From Nepenthes gracilis (taxonomy: Eukaryota > Streptophyta > Magnoliopsida > Caryophyllales > Nepenthaceae), in assembly GCA_033239525.1 (NCBI GenBank), contig BSYO01000030.1, positions 13,475,030 through 13,539,029 of the forward strand: a stretch of 64,000 nt of DNA. The letters are read 5' to 3'. Under the pieces are notes generated by a model that was given only the letters and a program-made list of their open reading frames with translations, did not search any database and was not told the origin of the DNA. Of this stretch, positions 44,774 through 59,700 are shown piece by piece (the first letter of the stretch is position 1; the number at the start of each line of letters is the position of its first letter). Made by a program: the position numbers and the translations under genes.

Positions 44774-47700
44774 ATGCAGGCGTACAATCGGCTGCCGAGC
44801 AGCGGCCATACAACGCCATCGCCGCCGCAGTCGCCGTCCGTACGTTCTCCGAGGTACCGCCACGGACGTTCCAAGCAGGGCCGGTCTGGCCAGACCCCGC
44901 CTCGGACTCTGCCGCACCGCGTCGCTTGGCTACTTCTCTCAGTTCTCCTCCGACGGCAGGGGTTTTTCCTTTTTGCGCCCCTCATCTATATCTCCGGCAT
45001 GCTTCTTTACATGGGCACACTCTCCTTTGACGTCGGCCCGGTAATAACACACCGTCCTGCCCTCGGCTCCGTCTACCGGAGCCCCCAACTCTATGCCAAA
45101 CTCCGGCACGAGATGGATTCGGATAATTCGACCGCAGATGCGGTAAGTGGGAAATTAGTGATACTTCAACAATTTGGTGCTTTGATTTGTTTCATGTAAA
45201 ATGCTGTTTGGGGTTTTCTTGATGCAATTTACAATGGCGATTTGATCTATTTATTGATTGGGGGCTCTGAGTTTTTGGCCAATTTTCGGTATAATGTGAT
45301 TCGGCTGGTGGGTGGGGAGTGATTTTGATAGCCTGGTTAGTGATTTGTGAGAGAGCTTATTGACTGAAATACGGTAGAGGTTCTGTGCACTTTGAAATAT
45401 GATAGATGAGATTGGAATTTGGTTGAGAGAAGGTATGTCTTCTTGTATTGCTCTATTGACAAATCAATATGGCGAATGAACGATCAGTGTAAATAAGTTG
45501 GAATATAGATACACTGTTTAAGCGGATACATTAAATCTTGGAAGCTCGGAGGCTTTACGGCTGCACACATTGGTACTCTTGACTGATTACTGCGTGGCAT
45601 GTATCTCAGATAGTTATGGAGGCTGTTATGTAATTGGATGGATGGACAATTGCCATCCTTTTTGGCATGAGGTTTTGGGTGGGGATTGATCTATGGAACT
45701 GTTGTCCCCTAATATCTCTGCTCTTGTTGGAGACACATGCAATTGTTTTTGATAATGTGGAAGAAAGGAGCGGATGGGTTGGAATTCTACCTTCATAAGA
45801 CGTCCATCCAAGATGACGAATCATTTGCATTTTTTTTGGCTATGTTACATGTTTTAGAATGAATGAGTTCGGGTAAAGTTGTGTGACATTCTAAATTTAA
45901 CAATTCTTTGCTTAAGTCTTACAATTAGGAGGCAGAGTTTAATTTTTGTAGAATTTGTGGAAAAAAGAGAGGGGATAATGGTTGGACTTCTATCATCTTT
46001 GGAAGTTCTCTTAACTGGATGGGTTTTCCACTGCTTTACATAGTGCAACTTGGAATGAAGAGATGGGTAATTGACTACTCCTAAGATGACATTTTGTTGA
46101 AGTTATATCACTTGAAGTTTGTTCTTTGGAATTTGGAATTCTTTGACAGTTTGATGAGGACAGTGCCTTATTTAGAATATTGTCTTTGTATAGACCATGA
46201 AGTGAACAAAATCCTTACATCATACTATCCAAAGTGGGTGGAATTTTATCCTCCCTTGTCAAAGGCAAGAAGAAACTCCTTGTAATATTTTGGTGCACTT
46301 TCCATTTGCCTACTTATGTAAGCTAGCTTTGTTACCATTTTAATGTTTCATGTTTCAAGTAGACAATGACCAGGGAGAGGAAAAAATTAGGAGGAGAATA
46401 GAAGATGAGAGAGGGAGTGACAGATGTAGGGGGAAAGGGAGTTGAAGAAGTAATTGAGGTTGCTACTTTAGGCAGAAAAATAGATGACATACTGCTGGTA
46501 AAATATTGTTGGCACACAAGGCAGGCCTATATGGATTAAAGCTCATGAAGTCATGATAGAGGTTAAGCTTATGTTTTATTGGTTTTCTCATGTTGCAAGG
46601 AGTCTTCTTTGTAGGTTCTCTCTCCTTTATTTTTGTCAGAAAAAAACTGTTTAATGTGAAGTAAGGGGAGTGGAGCCATCTGACCTTTGGGCATGTGGAA
46701 GTGGGGAAGGAGAATTTCTTTCGACAAATGAATGATTTTTATTTGGAGGGTGGTGTTTGAAGCAGATAAGAGACAATTTTGTTGGGGAAACCACTCAAAA
46801 AAGAGCTTAAGAAATTGTTGAGGTGCAAGAGATTTGTTGAAATTGCAGAACATGCATTTTTTCTACAAAATGGCCAACTGTCACACGAATTTGAGTACCA
46901 TAAATAAAACAAAAGCAGGTTTGTCTAGGGACAATATCAAACAGATTGAAAGTTCAAGCATGTCTACCAAAGAATCTCAGAGAAGGCCCCAAGACAGGAT
47001 GAAGCAGGATTTCTAGATTATCCTGCCCTTTCTACAAGCTAATAGGAGTGTCAGTGTGGTAAATCTGAGGAACTAGGCATTTTTTATCTCATGTTCTACA
47101 GATATTGTTCTTGTTGTGTCACTTTTCTGCCAGTATTGCAATGCTGTTCAGGAGACAATATGCACTTGATGAACTACTCTCCATGAGAATGCCTATTCTG
47201 AGAAGAGCTTGAGTCAAAGCTTTTTCAGAGCAATTAGTTCTCTTAGCAGTTGGCATTGTTTATAAAGCTTTAATTAAGATTTTGCAATCACATGAGGATA
47301 ATCCATTAAATCATGTATTGGAATGAGTGTGCCTTTGCTAGTGGTGGACAGGTTCTTGATGTAGTGTGCACTGTTAATGAGTTTGTGGATTCCATACTCA
47401 TTTCTAGGATTATCATGTTGGTTGTGCAATCTAGACGTGGACAAGCCCTATCTTATTGTAGCTGGGGGATTCTTTCTATGTACTTGTCAATGGAATGGTT
47501 TGTTGAAAGGTGGAGGAAGGGGAATATTTTTGCCTCTGCCATTCTTATGCATGAAGCTGGTTGACGTCTTTTGTGGCTCCACTGAATTGAGCGTGATTAT
47601 CCTCTTCTGTATACTTTTATGTGATGTGTTTCCTATTATTAGTCATTATCCATTAGAATGCTAATATTTGACAGAAAGAACAAGATGCCATCGCTTATTG

Positions 47701-50700
47701 CAACTCAAGAAATTGGAATTTTCATTCTGAACATTAACGTCAAGGCAAAAATCAGTGGTATTTCAAATGAATTCATGAATTATTGTTGGGGGGGGGGGGC
47801 GCACTATCTTACATGTTTGACTTGCCCCTTTTACATAACCTAACTGTGCTGTACGCTGTTCCCCCTATTCCGTTTTTGCAAGAATATAATTCCTCATGTG
47901 CAGTATTATGTTGATATAAGGTGTTCATGTGTTGCAGATATCAACTATATGGAAAAATTCTTATAAAGTTGGTGAATGGAGACCCTGTATAAACAGATCT
48001 TTAGGAGGTATGAACTGTTTATACGGCATCTAAACTTTTTAGTTCATGTGATGGCTGTTCTATTTGCGTTTACACTTACATATCTTTTTGCTGTCCCTTT
48101 CCAAGTACATACGGATCATTTCTTATTGACTTCAGGGTTGGGCAATGGAAAAGTTGGGATCAACTGATCCTATCTCTGTAGGGCTGTTTCTCCTTTCAAC
48201 TCATTTCAAATCATCCTAGTCTCTTTGGGATTCTTTAAGCAAGCTGCTTGGTCATGTTCCATTATGTATATTTGTGTTGCATTGTATATATGTTTGATAT
48301 TATTTTTCTTGTTTCTAATTTGCCTTTTAAGGCTCCCTACTTCTCCAACTTTATCATCTTTAGATTGGGATGTACGTGTTTGAAGAAATCAAGAGCAAGG
48401 GCAAATGTAGGTTCAGTACAATGGACTCAGCTAAGAGCCACTATGCAGTGGCTCTTCATAAAATGAATGTAGCCATCTTGTATTGAATAAAGACCTTCTG
48501 ATACTTCTTTTTGATTGCACACTCTGAAGCATCTGAAGTTTTGTAGCTTGGGCTCTGAGACTTGATAATAAATATTGTATTCATGTGTTATTATTTGCGA
48601 TGTGCAAATATAAGATTTCCAGATCCCACAGGAACAAGACTTTCCAAAGCTTTATTTTGAATAGATTAAGCAGGGGTTGCTGTTACACATGAATAATAGA
48701 GAGAGGCAGACAAAGTAACTGAATCAAGGGAAGTAGATTTAAACGTAGGCTGATTGCTGATTTCACTGTTCTGATTTCTAGCTGCAGATTTCACTAGCTC
48801 TGCATTTTTCTATTTTTTTTCCTATTTCCAATGCCACCATATGATGGGCATAATACTTATTTCACTGCCACTTTTTCTTCACTGTCCCTTATTTTTCAGT
48901 TTGGTTGGTAGTAGGACTGCATATGATTGAGATGTTTCATGTTTGCAAATCAGCCTGTCCTGAGCAAACGAATCTTTGAGAGCTGAGGCCACTCTTGGGC
49001 TGTGTAGTTTGTGCAGTTATGAGCTTGGTTTTGGGCAATAAGTTTATTGAACCTGTAAAACTAGTGGGCTTTTACGGTTAGGGATTCATTTCCCTGTCTT
49101 AAGCAATGCTTAAGAGTCTCTGTGACCGTGAAGCTTCTAAATCACTCAACATGCATGTATCCACATAAATTAAGTAACCAATAAAGTGTAGACGCATATC
49201 ATATCAATGTTGAATGTGGGCTGGGTCCATCATATCTGGATATCTGAATTTTGAAGCACTCTTCACTGTGTCCTTCCTTGAACTCCATGCTCCTTCAACT
49301 TTATACCACCAGTCCTTTGTGCCCATGGCTTTACTTCTGCCACATCTTGCACTAGTCCATGTTGCCACACTTCCACAGTTGTTGATAATCAACTTTCATG
49401 CCTTTTCATCCCCATCACCACTCCACTAAAATTCCCTCTTCTGTTGCTGCAGTCTGCACATGATCTGAGAAGTTTCACCATTAGGACGACCACAACCATC
49501 AGTTGTGCTACTGTGTACGTTGTCTCTCCTTTTATCCATTTATAATCAATGAACAAGCTGAGGTGAAGCAATCTGTTGGTAGTCCTCCCATTAGCTTCTT
49601 GAGCTCATGTATCTATATTATTGAGGCTTAGCTTGGCCCGTAAGTAGCTTGGTTCCCAAGCTTTTTAGACTTATGTTCAGCATGGTGCAATTGTAGTTGC
49701 AAGCGCTATACTTGTTCTAAGTTTGCCTTTTTTCTGTTTTTCCATGACCACTTTGTCTGATAAGGCTTTCTATATATTCAACATTTGAAAATTGGTTTCC
49801 ACCTTTGATGGTAGTTATCTGTTTTTTCATGCCAAATTGATTTTAGTTATGTGATCAAAATGACTTCTGTCCAGAAAATATCAGATTCTGTTTTCCTCAA
49901 TGCCCATGAAATTCTTCATTCTATGCAGCAGTCACTTATGGGAGCTCATCGTTTCAATGCTTACGGATACTACAAGTGGTTCCTACCTCACATTTGGAGC
50001 GTGAGCTTAATACCAACAAAATTAGGGTAAAATATGGGAAAAAAGGGCAGCATTCGATACCTTTTCTTTGGCACAAGATAGAGAGGGGTCAAAGCTTGGT
50101 GATTGCCTTGGGAAAGTGGGTAGTGCAACATCATTTCATAAGAAAATAGGTGGGTCAGCACATTAGGGGGGATCAAATGGACATAGTCTTGTTCTTGCAT
50201 TGTACATGTTGTTTCCATAGTTTAAATCTGTGACGGCCAACTCATAATAGAGTAATCTTATTATTTTATCAATGCTCATCCTCCCTAACATCATTTGATA
50301 CTATTACTTTTTTGTCATACTAATTGTCTTCCTAAAATCTTGAGTCTTTTCAACAAATTTTGTTAATATAAAATTTTCTTTTTTAGTATTCCTTTGGGTT
50401 GTGTCTTGGATTGCAGTATAGTGGCTTTCCCATACTCATGGTTGCTACTTTTTGGGCAGTTGTGTTTGGGTAGTAAAAAATAATAGCAACATTGTGTTGT
50501 GGTTCGAACAACCCGAATTCACCCCATCCGGTATAGCGGAAACCTGAACCCCCCCATCATTGTTAACTATTAATTTAGCGGATACAAGAAACAAAAGATG
50601 CATAACATTTTAAACGTGGAAACCCCTTCTCAACTAAGGAAAAAAAACCATAGGACAAACTCTGAAAACTTCCACTATGTAAAATCGGTTACAAAAACTC

Positions 50701-53700
50701 CAAGACAGAATACAAACAACACACCCTAGCTATACAAGCTTCCTGAGAACTGAGAATAAGAAAAACAATCATAAATAGTAAGGATACTCTCATTTCCTCT
50801 TATCTCTCTGTTTTTCTCCTCTCCTTCTTACCATGGTGCTCTCTGCTCACAGACGTTTTACAAGTGTGGTGAAACGGTAACTTTCGTTTCACCTCCACAC
50901 ACATGCAGCCCTGACGCACAGCGCTCCTGGTGATTCTCACACCATGGCTTGACACACACTCACCATCTAAAGCTCCTCGTGCGCCTTTTATAATGAACTG
51001 GCTCCAAATCTCCATTTGCTCACTCGATTGATCTTGCATATGATCTGTCACGCCGTCCCTGTCATTTTTGCGCCTTCACCAGTTTCCGAGCTTTCTGCAG
51101 ACGGCGCATGCTCTGCACTGTTCAGAAGGCGTGTCTAGTAAGTCAACGCATGCTCTAAAAAAATCTGCCACCAACTTTGCTGCACAGACTCAGCCGGTCA
51201 ACCTCTTGTTGACTTGCTGGTCGTCTTCTGGTCAACCTCCTGTTGACCGGCAGGCCGTCCTCTAGTAGCTTTGTTGACTCCAGCCCGCCAAAATGGCCAT
51301 TCTGGCAATTTGCTCAAAACTGGTCATTTCTTGCAACAGGTTAAATTTCGCGCGCCTTTAGCAGCCAGTCAATGCACGTTGACTAGAATCCATAATAAGC
51401 TGCAATCCATAAAAGGCCGGTCAACATGTTGACTGGCCACGTTGCCCCACATTGACAAAGTGCATTCCGCTCTTTCAACCGGTCGCGCATCTTCAACCGG
51501 TCAACTTGTTGACCGGTCATTTTACCTTCAGCCATTCCTGCGCTAGCAGTTCTTTTCATAATCGGCCAAAACCGCAACTAGCCAAAATGCTCCAACCTGG
51601 CAAAATGTTGCAATCGGCCATTTTGTCCCAATTTGGCAAAATGGCCCAATCGGGTAAAATTGTGCAACTGGCCATTTTGTCCTAACTTGCCACGAGTGCC
51701 TTCTTTAGCCGGTCAACTTTACGTTAACTGACCATTTTGCCTTCTCAGCCTGTCATTTTTGCCAATCGGCCAATTTGCTCTCTCTCTAACAAATTGGTCA
51801 TACTGGAATTCTACTCCTGAATTCCGCCTCAAGTTTTCGAGCATTATATCCGCAAAGTCCTCAGCCCTTCTACTGTAGCCAGCCCTCAGGCTTTATATCT
51901 ATAAAGTTCTCGGCCCTTCCATTGCAGTCAGTTTGCCGCACTCCACACAAACCCTGTGTAATCTCCGATGACGTCTCCATTTGGTAAGCATCCACAAGGG
52001 GGTGACAAAACCCAACAAACTTTCTCTCACGACCTTGTGGGGAACTTTTGCGTTTTACTTGGTGACCGTCATCGCCTGCTTTTTGGCAGCTTTCTGTTGA
52101 CTGGGATCCTAGCGTCAGCTCCGCCCTTTGACCTGATGGCTTTGTCCTCAACCCTACTCAGCTTCGCCCTTGGCCTTACTCAGCTCTATTTTTCTTTTAC
52201 CGTTTCTTCCCGCGCCACACTAAAATGTCAAGCTCCTTGCCGATGACACCAAACTTCCCACTTTGATGGCCGCAGACTTCAGCGGCTGCACTTCTGCGGC
52301 ACTTTACTTAGCGGTTTTTACTCTGCAACGCTTCACTCCGCCCCGATGCACCGGCAGCAGGTCAGCACTTCCGTAGGTAGCTCTTTTCAGTCAGCATCCT
52401 TCGTAAGTAGCCCTTTCCGGGTCTGGGCTGATCTCAGCTAGCTCTGATACCACTTGTTAGGGTTTGAACAACCAGGATTCACCCGATCCAGTGCAGCGGA
52501 AACCTGAACCCCCTGTCATCGTCAGCTTCCAATTTAGTGGGTACAAGGAACAAAAGATGCACAATATTTTTAACGTGGAAACCCCTTTTCAACTAAGGGG
52601 AAAAAACCACGATATAAACTCCGAAAACTTTCACTATGTAAAATCGGTTATAAAAACCCCGACACAGAATACATGCAACTCACCTTAGCTATACAAGCCT
52701 CTTGAGAACTAAAAATAAGAAAAACAATCTCAAAGAGCAAGGAAACTCTTCTTCTCTCTTATCTCTCTATTTTTCTCCTCTTCTCACTGTGGTGCTTTCT
52801 ACTCATAGACACTTTATAAGTGTGGTGAAATGGCAACCTTCGTTTCACCCCGTACACATGCGGCCTAGCGCACAGGGCCCCTAGTGATTTCTCACACCAT
52901 GGCTTGACACACACACATCATTTGAAGCTCCCGGTGCGCCTTTTATAATGGCCTGGCTCTAAATCTCCATCTGCTCACTTGGCTGATCTTGTAGATCTGT
53001 CACGCCGTCCTTGTCATTTCTGTGCCTTCACCAATTTTCGAGCTTGCTGCAGATGGCGCATGCTCTGCACTGTTCAGAAGGAGTGCCTAGCAAGTCAACT
53101 GCATGCTTTGAAAAGCATGCCACCAACTCTGCTGCATATACTCAGCCGGTCAACCTTCTGTTGACCGGTAGGCCGTCCTCTAGCAACCTTGTTGACTCCA
53201 TCCCGCCAAAATGGTCATCCTGGCAATTTGCTCCAAGCTGGCAATTTCTTGCAACCGGTTAAATTCCACGCACCTTTAGCAGCCAGTCAACACATGTTGA
53301 CCGGAATCCATAATCAGTCACAATCTATAAAAGGCTGGTCAACATGTTGACCGGCCACTTTGCCCCACATTGACAAAGTGCATTCCGCGCTTTCAACCGG
53401 CCGCACACCTTTAGCTGGTCAACTTGTTGGCCAGTCATTTTACCTTCAGCCGTTCCTGTGCAACTAGTCCTTTTTGCAACCGGCTAAATTGCAACCGGCC
53501 AAAACCGCAACCGGCCAAAATGCTCCAACCTGGAAAATCATTGCAACCGGTCATTTTGTCCCAACCTGGCAAAATATTGCAACCGGCCATTTTGCCCCAA
53601 CTGGAAAAAATAGCGCAACTGGCCATTTTGTCCTAACCCGCCACGAGCGCCTTCTTCAGCCGGTCAACTATATGTTGACCCGCCATTTTGCCTCCTTAAC

Positions 53701-56700
53701 CGGTCATTTTTGTCAATCGGCCAATTTGCTCTCTTTCCAGCAAATTGGCCACACCGAAATTCTACTCTTAAATTCCTCCTTAAGCCCTTGGGCCTTATAT
53801 CAAAGTCCTCGGCCCTTTTGTTGCAGCCAGTCCTCGGGCTTTATATCCGCAAAGTTCTCGGCCCTTCCACTACAGTCAATTTGCAGCACTCTGTACAAAC
53901 CCTGTGCGATCTCCGATGACGTCTCCATTTATTGAGCACCCACAAGGGAGTGACAAAACCCAACACATTGGACCATGATACAACCACAGCACATTCATGC
54001 GCATAATACCAAATGCACCATTTATGAAACACTACAGAGGATTTTTTGCAGCAGCACAGCATATAAAAATCCCAAAACTTCACGATACACCACGTCAATC
54101 TCAAATGGAGATTCAATAGTCATATGAAACTACCTACTTCTGCAGTTTCATATGTCCTATATTGTTTCATCTGCTATGAAATTAAATAGAGGTAAGACTA
54201 TGTGCATTTGACCTTTGCCAATATCCTGTTACAATGAAGGAGCATCGTGCACTTGGAAATGAATAAAAAGACAGCTAAGGAAGAAAGAAATAATGAAGAA
54301 ACAAGCTAAGGAAGAAAGAAATAACAAAGAAACAATATGATGAATAGCTTTCCTGAGATGCCTGCATCCCTGGAATATACTTTGTGATTTCAACATGTTA
54401 ATCACTATTGGGAATTGAATAGAATATCACTTCTCCAGTCTTGTATAGATTGTGCAAGAGGACCATATTTTGGGCTTCATGGAGTAGTTTATAATTTCAT
54501 TGTGCAGTTTGTTCATGAACTTGGTCATCCCATATCCGTTCTTATGACAATCCAACTAAAGGATTGATAATTTTTCTACAAACAGTTCTTCTTGAGCAGA
54601 AACTTTTCTGTACCACAGAGTAGAATGCTTCTTGCTGACACAACTATTTGTGCCACATGAAATTGCTTTCAAGTATGTGTGGGTGAATGACTTAAATTTC
54701 TTTTTTTCTTTGCAACATAACTTGCAATAGTATTGTTGTAATGGTTGTTGCATGATCATACATGTGTGATTTTGTGCTGATGTTCGCTGGTCAAAATATT
54801 CTATATTTTGCTGAACACTTCTATCGACCAGTGTGGCATATGCATATAGATGCATTGCCATCTAATTATCAGCTGTGTCCTCCAAAATGTAATATGTAGC
54901 TGGTTTTTTTATAGGCTTGCCTGATTCAAATGGTTACATTTATGTTGAAGCAAATGGTGGCTTGAATCAGCAGAGGACATCGGTCTGTTTTATCATTTAT
55001 GTCTTTGCTGTAATCATGTTTTCCATTTGATATATTCTTACACTACTTGTGCTTATCAGCTGATGCTGACTTTCTTCATTAATTTATCTCATCACGTGTT
55101 TGCAGATATGCAATGCAGTTGCTGTGGCAGGCTATCTTAATGCAACATTGGTTATTCCCAATTTTCATTATCATAGCATCTGGAGAGATCCTAGGTTTGT
55201 CTATAATTCTAGTTTTCGAATATTGCGTTTGATGTGAGTCTAATGATAATAATGATGTAAAATGTGTATGAGAAGTAGGTGGGCTACCTACTGAGGTCAT
55301 TTCATATCTCTAGTTTGCCTGTCATTATGCAAATAACTAGGTGGCTGTCGTGTGTTGGTTCCAGACAAAAATTGTTAGAAAAAACTTATGATGAACACAC
55401 ACTCATGAAATCCTAACCTTGTCAGCAAAAAAAGTCAGCCAGCACCTTTCAGTTGATCTCACATCCTTAGCTCACAAAGTAGTGCCTCCCAATGTACCTC
55501 TGCTACCATTTTAATTAATTGGTCCATGCAATTATTTGAGCATGAACTACTTCCAATGTAGGTCTCAAAAATATATGAAAATATCTGTATAAGTATTGGC
55601 TGTGGTTGTATTAGGCGGTATGTATTGGGCATAATTTTTTTTCCCTGAAGAAGAAAAAATTGGATTGGGAGGAATATCAGTTGATACTTTAACATATTAC
55701 AATTTTGTTGTGGTATTAGAAAATATTAGTATTGGATAACCCGACAATGATATATATTGATTCATACTTCATTCTACGATCTCAACACATGCCTAGATAG
55801 TGTGTTTATCATTGCATAAAATTGTCATTCAAGGAAATAGGCTTCATCATACATGATCAACCTTCAGATCAATGCCCACTAGACTGCCCCTATTTTCAGT
55901 TCTCCCCTGCAAGGCACTCTGGGGTAAGGTTTGAATGTGCATGGCCAAGAAAGAGCTGAAGTTGTTGTTTTTGCTCTTCATCAAGATTGTTCATGAGTGT
56001 AGCATATGCCATTGAGATGTTTGCATCAGAATGCTGTAATGCATAGCCTATTTCTGTCCATGACGTTCTTCATTATGTAGAACTTAAGCCTTCTGTTTCA
56101 CTTCCATATTAAGTGTGCTTCTCACAGTTCCTGTTAACATTGATGGTCAATGGTTTCAAATTGGAGAACCAAGTAGCTGATGATGCCTTGCGTTTGTACA
56201 GCAAATTTGATGACATCTATGACAAGGATTATTTTATTAGTACCCTGGAAAATGATGTACGGGTCGTCAACAAGATTCCTGAATATCTGATGGAACGTTT
56301 TGACAGCAACTTGACCAATGTTTACAACTTCCGAATAAAAGCATGGTCATCAATTCAGTACTATAAGGACAATGTCCTCCCTAGGCTACTTGAAGAAAAG
56401 TAAGTTGAAAATTCTCTCTCTTCCTCTCACTCTCACTTTCTCTTTGTGCTATTTATAATTTAGTTTCCTCGAGTTTACTATGGTAGTTCATTTACACATC
56501 TTAGTAGTTGCCTTATTTATGGGTTGCTTGTTTGTTGCTGTTGGTGGCGACTGTCATCAGGGATTGGTCGATTGTGTGTTCCATAGTCATTATAAAAGTT
56601 GAAGTAGTTTATGAGACTTGTTTTGATGTTGAATGAAAGTATCTACTTGCATTAGCATAAATTGTTTAGGATTCTGGGAGCATTTCTTTTGTCTTTTCAA

Positions 56701-59700
56701 CAGTGAAGCATCTACTCATTGTACAGTTCGCTGAGTTTCTTAGCTATTGGCTTTTCATGATCTTGAATCTGACACTCATCTTGCACTGTGGTAACTATAA
56801 CAAAGTAAGTTTTCCCTAGCTCATATAGCCCCATTCCAATGCTTCTGGTTAAACTTGAAGAAGTGCTCAAATTGAAACACCGTTCTCTTTGTGTTAGGAA
56901 TTTCTTGTATCTGGGAAGACAATGATTTTTTTTTTTTCTAGGGTTCATAAATCAGCTGCAGTGTGGTTGTTTGCTTATAATGGTTTTTGCATTTTTCAAT
57001 AATGGAAAGTTCAGGGTTATAAGGATCTCTCCTTTTGCAAATCGGTTGTCATTCGATGCACCTCCAGCTGTTCAAAAACTTAGGTGCTTGGCAAATTATG
57101 AGGCATTGAGGTTTTCAAATCCAATTTTAACATTGGGTGAGACTTTAGTCAGAAGAATGAAAGAACACAGTGCAAGCAGTGGTGGCAAATACATCTCAGT
57201 GCATCTTCGCTTTGAGGAGGTTAGAAAGCTTTCAGTAGAACATTCTGCTGCAGGACAATTGTCAATTGCCAATGAGCATGCATATTAGACCTCTGTAATG
57301 TTGATTTATCCTTTTTTTTTCATTTGTTTTTATTTTTCCTTGTCCGTTTTGGTTTTGGGGTTTTGCAGGACATGGTTGCCTTCTCATGTTGTGTGTATGA
57401 TGGCGGAAAACAAGAAAGAGAAGATATGGCTGCAGCACGGGAAAGAGGCTGGAGAGGGAAGTTTACTAAACCTGGTCGGGTCATACGCCCGGGTGCAATT
57501 AGAATCAATGGAAAATGTCCGTTAACACCTTTAGAGGTAATCCCTCTTTCAATTGGTCTAGTGTGAGGGTTGCAATTTCTTTGACAATAACTTCAACCCA
57601 TGGATGAAAATATTGCATGTCGGTGTCTAATATACTATAAGAAAAAAATTATGAAAATTGTAAATATACAGGGTTATATCAACCGATATTCTTGTTATAT
57701 CAACTGATATTTTGAATATTAGTCAATATATGACAATATATCATTGATATGTAATATATTACGATATTGTCACGGTATCAAAAATATTGGTAATGAAAAG
57801 CCTAATATTAATACATATCAACTGATATTTACATTTGTAGTTCAACCAATTCTTCATACATGTGGAAGTGTCAAAAATATTTTGTACACAAAATGTGACT
57901 GGTTAATGTTGCCTGCTTCTTCGAACTTCATCAGGAATCTATAGTACTAGTATCCTGATATTCTTCGCTCTTTCTATGTATAATAACTCTAGAAGTGCCT
58001 TCCTTTCAGAAATGTTAATGTCATTTTTCTGTGGTATGTTATTGTAAATGAAGTGACAAAATTGACTGGGCATATGACTCTTTTTCAGTAGGTTTTACAG
58101 TTAAAATGTCTGTGGTTGCTGTCTTATATTTAAAATGATATTACCAGTAAACTATTCATGGCTATAATCATCATCTCTACTCCTGTTTCACTCACTCATG
58201 CAACTTTATATGAAATGTAATGGATTAGAATATGGGAATTTGAGTTCAATTATACGGGACTATAAAAATGACATGGCAAATAAAGACTTACGAAAAATGA
58301 TGAGTTGAATAGAAATTCCACAGTGGGAAGATTGAGGAGTCATATAGACCACTTAATAGGAAGTATGGTAAATAACAGGAATGCCTAATTCAGTGTGATG
58401 AGTGAGCAGTGATCTTGCCTTCCCTTGACAAAATAAAATCAATTAAAAGAAAAAAGGGAAGAGGCTAGAGATGATAGGTTGGCTACCTCTCTGGTGCCTT
58501 GCCCTCCATGCTAAACGAAATCCCTATTCTTCACTCCTTCTGAGATCATGTTGAAGGATTATTTTTGGTTGGAACACTTCATTTTTGAGCATAAGTGCCA
58601 TTTTCAAATGATGTTCAATTGTTGTGTATTAGACAATATTCGATTTATTGGCCTATTGCATTTGTCATAAGTTCAGACCACTATTCACAAAAGTTACTCC
58701 AATTTGGATGTAAAAGGTTTATAAATGGAATCAACCGTTGACTATATCCAAATAACTTCTTTTTAATTGAAAGGAATTTCTATGAATCAATGGACAAAAT
58801 AATAGAATCTATATAATGAACATGTTCTAGGGTGTATGTGCAACTCAGTTCAGATTATAGGTTTGGGACAACAAAATAAATAATTTTTTCAGTGTTATTG
58901 AACTAGAAGAGAATAATCAATTGCAACTGGATTCTAAATTGAAATCAGGAAAGAATTGACAGAGAATGAGATGTGTGGACATATAGAACTATAGGGTAAA
59001 GGGAAAAGCGTTTGGGATCTCAAGTAACAATTGAAGGGTATTTTTTTGGGGGAGGGTTGATCATTTATTGATTGTATGAATGAGATTGAAAGAACTCTTT
59101 GAGGGCTGTGAAGAAATACCCTCTGTTATTGGACAGATGTGACTTTGCTTCTGACCTAGGGGATCAACTAAAGTGCTTAAGACTTCTGACCAGGTGCTTT
59201 TTTTTTTCCCTTCAAACTTTTGGAAACATTGACATTTATGTTTCCTTCTTGTATATCATGATCAGGTAGGACTGATGCTTCGGGGGATGGGTTTCGATAA
59301 AAACACTTCTATTTATTTGGCTTCTGGGAAAATATATGACGCCGAGAGAAATATGATTCCATTATTGGAAATGTTTCCTCTTTTACAAACTAAAGAGATG
59401 CTGGCATCTTCAATGGAACTTGAACCGTTTAAGGTTTGAATGACTTGGTACTCTTTAAATTAGCTGTTTTTGAAGTGATTGTCATGTTGATGCTCTCATG
59501 TTGGTTATTGCTTCTAGAATTTTTCTTCCAGGATGGCTGCCATAGACTATACTGTTTGTCTCCATAGTGAAGCCTTTATTACAACTCAGGGCGGAAATTT
59601 CCCTCAATTCCTAATGGGCCACAGAAGGTACTTGTATGGTGGACATTCCAAGACAATCAGGCCTGACAAGCGGAAGCTGGCACAAATTTTTGATAATCCT

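Larger units (their letters stand above)
50495..53965 (-). mobile_element. Element D: large-LTR, tiny-interior retrotransposon in intron 2
   Basis: Direct LTRs at 50495-52017 (1523 bp) and 52455-53965 (1511 bp) surround a 437-bp non-coding interior, with target duplication CATTG. On the - strand the 5' LTR is the right one: it ends CCCTAACA and is followed by AG and TGGTATCAGAGC, the initiator-methionine tRNA primer site. A purine-rich GTGAGAGAAAGTT precedes the 3' LTR start TGTTGGGTTTTG. With both priming sites but no gag or pol it must depend on another element. It is antisense to the host O-fucosyltransferase-like gene. Confidence 0.9.

Noticed and set aside
53507..53650. CRISPR-like array
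   Set aside because: Units are contiguous without unique spacers, and this is a plant nuclear sequence.
53424..53935. Repetitive + strand ORFs in element D LTRs (also 51452-51685, 53011-53262)
   Set aside because: They arise from the 36-bp minisatellite and lie on the strand opposite to the element; the two LTR copies do not share the full frames.
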